Origin: a virus
IMG/VR virus record: IMGVR_UViG_3300009149_000093
Coordinates: 1 to 41,189 of that record
Length of the DNA: 41,189 nt
Reading direction: 5' to 3' (one strand)
Shown here one piece after another: positions 22,684 to 29,339 of this stretch. Under the pieces are notes generated by a model. It was not told the DNA's origin. It did no database searches and saw only the letters and a program-made list of their open reading frames with translations. The position numbers were made by a program, and so were the translations under genes. The first letter of the stretch is position 1, and each line of letters opens with the position of its first letter.

Positions 22684-22848
22684 TTACTTGGTCTTCTCAG
22701 CGAGGACGAGCACCAGGGACTCACGTCTCTGGCTCCAATACATGCGCTGACCGCACCCCGTGCAGCGAAGGATCACTTCACCACAACGGTAAGCGGCTTG
22801 CCACGCACCTCGAGGGATTTGGCGAGCACAGTAGAGGCAACAGAACAT
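22684..22848 (-). CDS. Zinc-ribbon protein, 54 aa
   Basis: Cys-Cys-Leu-Tyr-Cys near the start and CTGC about 28 residues on form a four-cysteine zinc ribbon, followed by a short basic/hydrophobic tail. ATG at 22846-22848 with AGGAAGG. It overlaps the 3' end of the nuclease gene by 76 bases in another frame; the motif quality and ribosome site favour it being real. A second tiny ribbon protein of the same length lies at 18588-18752. Confidence 0.6.
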   Translation of the reverse strand: MFCCLYCARQIPRGAWQAAYRCGEVILRCTGCGQRMYWSQRRESLVLVLAEKTK

Positions 22849-23828
22849 GACGACCCCTTCCTGTAGCCCTTGAGGGCCATGCAAGGCTCGGACTGGTGGC
22901 ACCAAAGGGCCCAGCGACTCGTCTCGCTGTAGCACAACCCTTTCGTCTGCCAGAGCCAGGACGGATCAGCCTTGCCTCCGTTGTCGCGAACCTTTCGGAG
23001 AAATCTCTGAATCGACCCGAGCTTGTTCTCGACGTCGTGCCAGTAGGACGGGTCATACTCGACCCGGTACTCCTTCACCGCGCCGCTGCTCTTGCAGAAG
23101 TAGAGGAAGATCCCTCGCTCCAGCTTCAGCAGGTGCATGTAGACGTTGAACTGGTGAAGGTGCGCAGGCAAAGGGGCCTTGAGAGGCTTGAAGTTCTCAG
23201 GCTTGATCGTCTTGGCCTCAAGACCCCACTCCGTCATGTCGCCTTCATGCCGACCCGGCACTACGATCCCGTCGCTGTGCCCCTTGATATTGAGCCCCTT
23301 GTGGCCGCAGCCCGGCTCCTTGTAGCGGAGCTTGGTCTGCTTGGCGGAGCATGATCCGCACTTCTCGGGCATGAAGCAGTCGTGGTGGACGTGCTCGCAG
23401 ATCGTGCAGATCCACCTACCCTTGAGCACCCCTGCGGGGCCGAGCCACTCCGTCTGTACGGCGTCGTGGGTCTTGTGCCCGATCTGAAACAAGCGGAGCA
23501 GGTCCCCGCTGAACGCCTCCTTCTTGTTCTCGGGGAAGAAGTGCTGAAGGATCCACTGCCTCGGACAGAGGTAGTAGAGCGAGGAGACGTGGAACGCCCC
23601 CTCCCTGCCTGCGCTGTCCCGGTGGTTGTTCTTCTCAATCTGGGCGTCCAGGTGGGGAACCAAGAGCCGCTTGGCCTTGGTGTGAACGACGAGCGGATCC
23701 TCTGGTTCCTCCTCGTCGTCTTCTGCCGGTGCTGGGGCCAGCGACAGGGTCGGGGCCTTCCGGGTGGTCCGTCGAGCGGAGGCTGGTGGGCCTCCTCCTA
23801 CGGTCGAGAGCAGATTCCTTAGGCCCAT
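22773..23828 (-). CDS. PD-(D/E)XK exonuclease (Cas4/RecB-like) with zinc insert
   Basis: The catalytic core is legible: His118/His121 in GHKTHD, Asp186 in GHSDG, then Glu204-x-Lys206 in LEAKTI, and Gln226 in HLHQFNVYM, the order of the RecB/lambda-exonuclease-like PD-(D/E)XK family. A Cys88 near the start and late cysteines (CYSET, CHQSEPC, SSCS) could bind an iron-sulfur cluster as in Cas4/AddB nucleases. An inserted four-Cys ribbon (141, 144, 157, 160) follows. It probably resects DNA ends for phage recombination together with the RecA-like protein downstream. ATG start; overlaps the next genes at both ends. Confidence 0.82.
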   Translation of the reverse strand: MGLRNLLSTVGGGPPASARRTTRKAPTLSLAPAPAEDDEEEPEDPLVVHTKAKRLLVPHLDAQIEKNNHRDSAGREGAFHVSSLYYLCPRQWILQHFFPENKKEAFSGDLLRLFQIGHKTHDAVQTEWLGPAGVLKGRWICTICEHVHHDCFMPEKCGSCSAKQTKLRYKEPGCGHKGLNIKGHSDGIVVPGRHEGDMTEWGLEAKTIKPENFKPLKAPLPAHLHQFNVYMHLLKLERGIFLYFCKSSGAVKEYRVEYDPSYWHDVENKLGSIQRFLRKVRDNGGKADPSWLWQTKGLCYSETSRWALWCHQSEPCMALKGYRKGSSCSVASTVLAKSLEVRGKPLTVVVK

Positions 23829-24247
23829 TTCTCGGCCTCCCCGCCTACGGCGTCCAGCATTGCGAAAAACACGTCCTCTGGAATCGTGATCCAGTTCTGC
23901 CGACCCTTCTTCTTGCCACCCAGCTCGTGGGCGATCCCGGGGACCATGGCCTTGCCTACGGCCTCGTCTTCGGCCTTGCCGAGCTTGACCTCAGACAAAT
24001 AAAGACCCGCGCTATCCGTCCGCTTGGCCTCGAGGAGGAACCTGAACACCTCTACGTCACCTGGCATGCCGGGGATCGCCCCGCTGGCCGGAACCCGTCG
24101 TCCTTGGGACTGGCGGGCACGAGCAGCGAGACGGTCCTCCTGGGCCATGCTCTTTTGACGCTTGGTGGGTTCCTTGTCCTCGAGGTTGAAGCCCTTGCTG
24201 GACTTTCGCGGGCTGTCTCCCCCGAGGGAGAAGCCACTGCGGGGCAC
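23819..24247 (-). CDS. PD-(D/E)XK Holliday-junction resolvase-like protein
   Basis: This 142-aa protein has a basic first 50 residues and then GDVEVFRFLLEAKRT, in which Asp, Glu and Lys sit in the D...ExK order of small resolvases, after an RRVPASGAIPG glycine-rich turn. Size and position next to an exonuclease and a RecA-like gene fit a junction resolvase or structure-specific endonuclease. The reading is by motif only; an archaeal-Hjc-like or VRR-type nuclease are alternatives. ATG overlaps the neighbouring stop. Confidence 0.65.
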   Translation of the reverse strand: MPRSGFSLGGDSPRKSSKGFNLEDKEPTKRQKSMAQEDRLAARARQSQGRRVPASGAIPGMPGDVEVFRFLLEAKRTDSAGLYLSEVKLGKAEDEAVGKAMVPGIAHELGGKKKGRQNWITIPEDVFFAMLDAVGGEAEKWA

Positions 24248-24690
24248 TAGGACCTCCGCTCGTTCCCGCTGCGAGGACGTGGCTTGTGGCGCCTACGTGC
24301 CTCCTCTTCGTCCTCAACCGGGCTTCCGGCTCGAACGAAGACCTCGCACCACATTGGACCCGGATCGGGGTAGTCCTCCACCATGGTCATGACCTCCTGA
24401 AGGCGGTCCTTGACCTCCTCCTTGGTCAAGACGTTGGCGAAGGCAACGACCGGCGGCTTACGCATGCCGGCCTTCTCGTCCCCGTCCTCGTCGGCCCACC
24501 CAATGAACATGAACAAGCCAATGTTCTTGAGGGCGCCGGGTCCGAACTTGTTGGTGACGGTTTCCCTGAGCCCCTCGGAGTTCTGGTCCGTGACCGCGTT
24601 GTTGGCCGTAGGGCGCTGATCCTTCCAACGGGTGACGAATCTCCCGGTGGGTAGCCACAGCGCGGTGGCCTCTCCTGGCTTCATGGTCAA
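24247..24690 (-). CDS. Hypothetical protein, about 147 aa
   Basis: It has a mixed alpha/beta body with a hydrophobic core segment (LKNIGLFMFIGWADED) and a basic arginine-rich tail. No family recognised. The start is either TTG at 24690 (five bases after GGAGG) or ATG at 24684 (11 bases after); the two differ by two residues. It lies between the RecA-like gene and the resolvase-like gene, so a recombination accessory role is plausible from position only. Confidence 0.6.
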   Translation of the reverse strand: MTMKPGEATALWLPTGRFVTRWKDQRPTANNAVTDQNSEGLRETVTNKFGPGALKNIGLFMFIGWADEDGDEKAGMRKPPVVAFANVLTKEEVKDRLQEVMTMVEDYPDPGPMWCEVFVRAGSPVEDEEEARRRHKPRPRSGNERRS

Positions 24691-24702
24691 GACAACCTCC
24701 GA

Positions 24703-25866
24703 CTACAGCAGGAGGGAGAGAAGAGCGTCACGGACACCCTCCTGCTCCTCCATTGACTCGAACAACGCCTGCCTGAGAGCCGGCTTACTCGTCTCGGTGA
24801 GCTTACCACAACGCCAGTTCTTACCGTCCCGCTCGACGAGGTTCTCCTTTTGGGCCATTGCCCAAACATACTCGAAGTCGCTGACAGTCCCCTTCTCCCA
24901 TGCAGGCTGTCCCGTCTTGGGGTTGATCGGGCCGTTGGTGACGTAGAGGCGGTAACCGCCCATGAGCCCAGCGCAGAAGACCCGGTTCTTGGTGCAAGTG
25001 AACTCGACCTCCACGTAGGCACAGGCCGTCCCTGCCTGCTTCGCCTTCGTGGGTGCAATCGGGTTGCATTCGTTGTCGAGGTAGAACTTCTTGGCCTTCT
25101 TGAAGCGCAGGTCCAGGCTGCTGGCGAAGTCCATGCCGACCCCTCCCGGCCTGGTCCTGGGGTCGCCGAACATGACCCCGATCTTGTAGCGGATCTGATT
25201 GATCAGCAGGACCGTGGGGGCGTCCTTGCCTCCCCCCTTGGTCTGCTTCGCTACGAGCTCGCGGAGCATTCGGTTGACCAAGCGCGCCTGACCTCCTGGC
25301 TGGACCTTCTCCATGCTGTCCCCGAGTTCCTTCTGCGGAGTCAGGTGGGCAATGGAGTCGATCACCAGGAGGTCGAACTCCCTGGTGCCCAGCAGGTGCC
25401 GACACACGTCAATCCCGTCCTCGGCAGCCTCCGTCCGAATGACGTGGATCAGGTCAAGGTCAACCCCGTGCTCGGAGGCCCAGGTGTTGGCCCAGATTCC
25501 CTCGGCGTCGTACCAGAGAATGCGCATGGGCTCGGGGGCCTTCTTGCAGCCGCAGGTGTACTTGCCCTCGGCTGCCGTCTCGTAGATCGGGTCCCCGCAG
25601 TTTCGACAGTGGCTCTGGAAGGCCACGACGATCTGCATGGCGGTGCTGCTCTTGCCTCCGCTGGCCTCGCCGTCGCAGATCATGATCTTGCCGCGAGGGA
25701 TCCCTCCCCCGGAGACGTAGTCGATCGAGAAGATCCCGGTTCGGACCCTAGGAATGTCCAGGGCCTCTCCTTCTGCGGCGAGGATCACCGCCCCCTCGCC
25801 GAACTGCTTGGTCACGGCCTTCATAGCCTCGGCGATTGCCGGGTTGACCTTGTGCTTCTTCGCCAC
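24703..25866 (-). CDS. recA: RecA-like recombinase with zinc-ribbon insert
   Basis: It catalyses ATP-dependent homologous pairing. Seen in sequence: Walker A GEASGGKSS (66-74), an inserted CxxC...CxC ribbon (Cys87, Cys90, Cys105, Cys107), the catalytic-glutamate region YDAEGIW (Glu122), Walker B LLVID (166-170), and loop 2 in the QIRYKIGVMFGDPRTRPGG region. Bacterial RecA lacks cysteines at the insert; the insert replaces part of the surface between Walker A and the catalytic strand. At 387 aa it is a bit longer than E. coli RecA. GTG start directly after the upstream TAG with GAAGGAG. A palindrome variant (25053-25069) lies in the coding region. Confidence 0.92.
   Translation of the reverse strand: MAKKHKVNPAIAEAMKAVTKQFGEGAVILAAEGEALDIPRVRTGIFSIDYVSGGGIPRGKIMICDGEASGGKSSTAMQIVVAFQSHCRNCGDPIYETAAEGKYTCGCKKAPEPMRILWYDAEGIWANTWASEHGVDLDLIHVIRTEAAEDGIDVCRHLLGTREFDLLVIDSIAHLTPQKELGDSMEKVQPGGQARLVNRMLRELVAKQTKGGGKDAPTVLLINQIRYKIGVMFGDPRTRPGGVGMDFASSLDLRFKKAKKFYLDNECNPIAPTKAKQAGTACAYVEVEFTCTKNRVFCAGLMGGYRLYVTNGPINPKTGQPAWEKGTVSDFEYVWAMAQKENLVERDGKNWRCGKLTETSKPALRQALFESMEEQEGVRDALLSLLL
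25053..25069. repeat. 17-bp palindrome, degenerate right arm
   Basis: Left arm GTGCAATC perfect; right arm GGTTGCAT has two changes. Inside the RecA-like gene. Confidence 0.6.
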
Positions 25867-26391
25867 CTAGCGTCTCCTTCGGCCTGGGGTACGCGACGAG
25901 GACGCCTTGGGCTTGCTACTGCCGCCTCCCTTGGCCTCCTCGATCTCCTTCTCCACCTGCTCGGTGACCCACTCCTTGAGGTGGCTGAAGGCTTCCTCCC
26001 GCTCCTCGAAGTAGCAGGGGACCACGCAGATCGCGCCGAACTTCACGCTGTTGAAGTCCCCCATGTTCACGGTCGCCGAGGCCCAGGCACCGACTCGGGT
26101 AGGTGGCTCCTCGAAGATCCTGGGCTCAATGGCGAGAGCTTCCCGCTCACCTGGGTCCAGGTCCTCGACCTCCTCGAGGGTCAGGACACCGCCCTCGGTG
26201 AACCGCCTGTAGATCTTGGCCATGCCCTTGTGGACGGTTCCCCCGTCGGTCTCCGCACGAGTAAGCCTCCTGGCGGAAGCCTTCTTCTTGAACTTCGCCT
26301 TCTTCTTGGCTCGCTCCTCGGGGACATAGTCCTCAGCGGCGGCCAACTCAATCTCGTCGTCGAGGATCTCGTCCTCTGGATCAACACTCAT
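25867..26391 (-). CDS. Hypothetical recombination-associated protein, 174 aa
   Basis: An acidic/basic N-terminus (about 1-50) is followed by a domain with a VNMGDFNSVKFG beta segment and an EREEAFSHLKEWVTEQVEKEI helix, then a glycine/serine/arginine tail. This arrangement recurs in phage proteins encoded next to recombinases, but its role is unknown to me. ATG at 26389-26391 with AGGAG; the RecA-like gene follows directly after its TAG. Confidence 0.65.
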   Translation of the reverse strand: MSVDPEDEILDDEIELAAAEDYVPEERAKKKAKFKKKASARRLTRAETDGGTVHKGMAKIYRRFTEGGVLTLEEVEDLDPGEREALAIEPRIFEEPPTRVGAWASATVNMGDFNSVKFGAICVVPCYFEEREEAFSHLKEWVTEQVEKEIEEAKGGGSSKPKASSSRTPGRRRR

Positions 26392-26419
26392 AACTACACT
26401 CCTGCCCATTGACGGGCGA

Positions 26420-27067
26420 CTACATATTTTTGAGAACCCCGCACAAGTCTGGGATCCCCCGTCTCTGATCGAAGAACTTGCCCCAGGCGATCTTCTTGAA
26501 GTGCGAGAGGAACCAGTTCTTCTCGCCTTCGAGCCTGAGGTCCTCGCGGAGGACCACCATGTCCTTCACGAATCGTATGTACTGGGTCGGATACCACCTG
26601 TGCTTCCGGTCGTCCACAACGACGCACGGGGGCAGCACCTGGTCTCGCAGCCACTTGTTGAGGGTCAGCTTGGTGAGTCCGCTCTCCTGTAGGAGCGTGC
26701 CGAAGCTCACCAACGCGATAGTGCTGTCTTCCCAGGTCATTGTGCGTGGACGTGGGAGCCTGCTTGAGGGCTGGCTCCGCTTCTCTCGCCTCTCGACGAC
26801 CTTCTTGCGCCTGTCCTTGGACCGCTTGACGGACTCCTTGATCCGCTCTCGGTAGTCCTCGTCGGTGGCGTAACGGGTCTTCCTCCCCTCGAGCACCGCC
26901 TCCTTGTTGGCGTCGTACCACTCCTTGTAGTAGTTCTGCTCGCCAATCTTCCGACGCTGCCGACGCTTCGCCTTTCGCGCAGCTTCGACCTTCCTGACGA
27001 CCTCTGCTCGCTCGGCGGCTCCACGCTTGGGTGCCTTCCTCGGACTCTTGGGGATACCTGTTGGCAT
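26420..27067 (-). CDS. MerR-like winged-helix DNA-binding protein, 215 aa
   Basis: A very basic helical N-terminal half (about 1-105) precedes a C-terminal domain beginning at GTLLQESGLTKLTLNKWL, an HTH with MerR/excisionase-like spacing, followed by a HRWYPTQYIRFV wing-like segment. It could be a transcription or excision factor. No ligand domain. The ATG lies in a GTAGTCATG context with a weak SD. Confidence 0.6.
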   Translation of the reverse strand: MPTGIPKSPRKAPKRGAAERAEVVRKVEAARKAKRRQRRKIGEQNYYKEWYDANKEAVLEGRKTRYATDEDYRERIKESVKRSKDRRKKVVERREKRSQPSSRLPRPRTMTWEDSTIALVSFGTLLQESGLTKLTLNKWLRDQVLPPCVVVDDRKHRWYPTQYIRFVKDMVVLREDLRLEGEKNWFLSHFKKIAWGKFFDQRRGIPDLCGVLKNM

Positions 27068-27096
27068 GACTACATTCTACCCTATCTCGCTGACAA

Positions 27097-28638
27097 TCAA
27101 TCTTCACTGAGATCCACCTCGACTACGGTCCAGCCGTGCCAGTGGTAGAGGTTCTCTCGCTTCTCTGCCATGCGGGCGCAGACACCGATCTCCGTGTCCA
27201 CGAAGTCCAGAACGATCGGGGCCTTCTTGTCGGCATGGACCCTGAGGATCCGTCCGACGCTCTGCTCGATATTGCTCCTCGGGCTGACCATGGCCAGGGT
27301 GTCGAGGTCGGGAATGTCCAGGCCCTCTGCTGCCAGGTGGTAGGTGGCGAAGATCCCGTCAGCGACGGCTGCCTTGTCCCGCCCGTCACGGTCCATTCCT
27401 CCGACGTACTTGGCGAGCTTCTTGCCCGTGACCGTGAGCATGAGGTGCGTCAGGTCCAGGAGATCGTCTAGCTGCTGAAGCCTCTCGGAGAGGACGAGCA
27501 CCTTCCGTCCGGCGTCGATTGCTTTGGCTATCTGTCCCGCGATCTTCCCGTTCCGGTCCCTGTCTGCGCAGATCTTGTTGATCAGGCGGGCCATGTTGAC
27601 CTGGCCTGTTGGCTTCCCTCCCTTCCACGAGTCGTAGCTCCTAGGGTTGATATCCGTGTAGAGAGGTATGACGTAAACCTCCGGGTGAACCTCGTAGTCC
27701 TCCGTCTTGGAAATGATCGGGCCCACGTGGTCGAAGATCACCTGCTCCATGTCGTCGGTACGATTGGGAGTAGCAGACAGGCCGAGCCTGTAGGCGGCGT
27801 TGAACTTTCCAACGGCCAGGTGCCAGGTGTCAGCGGCATGCCGGTGAACCTCGTCGAGCAGCAAGGTTCCTGCCCAGTCGTAGAAGCTCTGCGGGTAGTC
27901 CTTGCCCTTCCCTTGTGCCTTGGCCGCAATGCTCTCGACCATGATCAGGACGAGCTTCTTGCCCCGGTAGTCGCAGTTCGGTCCCTGGACCCTGCCGATC
28001 TCCTCAGGCTTCAGTTTGAGAAACTGGATCGCCGTCTCCTCCCACTGGTCGGCCAGGAACTCGGTGTGGACAAGCACCGCGGTGGTCTTCCCCCACTTGG
28101 CTGCGCAGTAGAGACCCATGACGGTCTTGCCTGTTCCGCAGGGAGCCTGGGCGATCCCTCCAATACCTGGCCTGATCGCTGACATGATCTCGCCGACGAT
28201 CCGCTCCTGCCCTTTGTCCTCTCGCAGGGAGCCGTTGAACGTCATGTCGACTGGAGATCCCCAGGCCATACCGTCAGCCCCAAAGAACTCCTCCCCGAAG
28301 GCGTTCACGGCGTAGGCGCGGGGAAGCTCAATCGCCATGTCGTGGGACCGGTAGAGGACGAGCTCGGTGTCCTTCTTCCGGTTGTAGATCGTGAGGTCCC
28401 TGGTGATCCGCTTCTTGCGCCCAATGGGCAGGCTCTCCCACGGGATCCAGCAGGTACCTGCGATCAGCCCTGGGTGCTCTTCAGTGGCGGGGTAGTCCTT
28501 GCCGGGCTGAAGGGGCGTTCCGTCTTTTCGGAGGGTGACGGGTCCGTAGACGGTGCCGATTCCGGGGACGCTGACGGGGCGGGTCTCTGGGACGGGAAGC
28601 TCGGCTGATTTGCCACCAGGATCTGGAGGTCCGGGCAC
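27097..28638 (-). CDS. UvsW-like SF2 DNA helicase
   Basis: It carries all main superfamily 2 motifs: I APCGTGKT, II DEVH, III SATP, and VI SNIEQSVGRILR with the arginine finger, plus an N-terminal beta-rich domain (CWIPWESLP, then PRAYAVNAFG) as in T4 UvsW and XPB-type helicases. UvsW unwinds branched and R-loop structures and drives late recombination-dependent replication. The start is unclear: the frame is open to 29061, but codon statistics show it is non-coding between about 28560 and 28830. GTG at 28638 is a provisional start without a good SD. The next gene overlaps this region in another frame. Confidence 0.88.
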   Translation of the reverse strand: MPGPPDPGGKSAELPVPETRPVSVPGIGTVYGPVTLRKDGTPLQPGKDYPATEEHPGLIAGTCWIPWESLPIGRKKRITRDLTIYNRKKDTELVLYRSHDMAIELPRAYAVNAFGEEFFGADGMAWGSPVDMTFNGSLREDKGQERIVGEIMSAIRPGIGGIAQAPCGTGKTVMGLYCAAKWGKTTAVLVHTEFLADQWEETAIQFLKLKPEEIGRVQGPNCDYRGKKLVLIMVESIAAKAQGKGKDYPQSFYDWAGTLLLDEVHRHAADTWHLAVGKFNAAYRLGLSATPNRTDDMEQVIFDHVGPIISKTEDYEVHPEVYVIPLYTDINPRSYDSWKGGKPTGQVNMARLINKICADRDRNGKIAGQIAKAIDAGRKVLVLSERLQQLDDLLDLTHLMLTVTGKKLAKYVGGMDRDGRDKAAVADGIFATYHLAAEGLDIPDLDTLAMVSPRSNIEQSVGRILRVHADKKAPIVLDFVDTEIGVCARMAEKRENLYHWHGWTVVEVDLSED

Positions 28639-29276
28639 ACTGACCGGAGTGCGTGCAACAGGTTCTCGAGGGGGACCTGGACGATCGGCCCTACGTCCCT
28701 TCGTGGGATCTCGATTTGTAGGTCCAACACAGGGCTCCCGTCCGTCGGACTCGAGGATCTTCGCAGTCGTAGCACGCCTGGACGCGGCTGACCGACGAGG
28801 TTCCAGGCTACTGGCAACTCGGCTTTTGCTTCCAACATTGATCGCTCCCTTTCGGCTAGAGACGCCGCTACGCTTTTTGCGTCCGCCGGGCACCCTAGCG
28901 GTGATCTTCTTCTTCTGGACGTTGGCGGGAACCACCTTGCCCTCACCACCACAGGTGGGGCAGTCGGGCTCTGCCCACGGGGCACGCAGTCGGCGAAGGT
29001 CCTGCCTACGGCGCAGAGACTCTTGTCCTTCCGCTTGAGCCCACGCTGGCACTTCTCGCACTCAGCCAGGTGCTTGTCGTGAGCACGCCAGGGTCGGCAG
29101 ATCGCGCACTCCTTGGTCTTGGCCGGCGCAGCCTTGCCCTTCTTCTTGCGCTTGGCTTTGGCCCTGTCGACCTGGATATCCAGGGACGAGCCCTTCTGGG
29201 GCTTGGGCGTGATCGGGGACACCCGGACCAGATCCAGGTCGTCGAAGTCGTCGACGAAGATTACGTCGTCACTCAT
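28464..29276 (-). CDS. Hypothetical protein with cysteine knuckles and mixed coding frames
   Basis: ATG with GAAGGTG in a GTGTAGTC box opens a 270-codon frame. The N-terminus is acidic, then basic, followed by CAIC and CEKC knuckles (about residues 57-77), a zinc-ribbon pair. Codon third-position GC and residue composition point to this frame for 29276-28990 and for 28838-28560, but to the -1/+1 shifted frame for 28985-28840, where a CPTCGG knuckle appears. An internal ATG at 28838 has GGGAG at ideal spacing and would give a separate 124-aa protein. So this may be one gene, two genes, or a gene with compensating indels. Confidence 0.5.
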   Translation of the reverse strand: MSDDVIFVDDFDDLDLVRVSPITPKPQKGSSLDIQVDRAKAKRKKKGKAAPAKTKECAICRPWRAHDKHLAECEKCQRGLKRKDKSLCAVGRTFADCVPRGQSPTAPPVVVRARWFPPTSRRRRSPLGCPADAKSVAASLAERERSMLEAKAELPVAWNLVGQPRPGVLRLRRSSSPTDGSPVLDLQIEIPRRDVGPIVQVPLENLLHALRSVCPDLQILVANQPSFPSQRPAPSASPESAPSTDPSPSEKTERPFSPARTTPPLKSTQG

Positions 29277-29339
29277 GGACTACACCTTCTAGTGGGCGTC
29301 GACCCACCGCTATACGTTCTTCCCGACTGAAAATATGGG

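Noticed and set aside
29280-29339. Promoter with TATAGC before the 28464-29276 gene
   Set aside because: A -10-like TATAGC and a nearby GTGGG/CCCAC stem exist, but there is no CGGACA or TTGACA-like -35 at a suitable distance.
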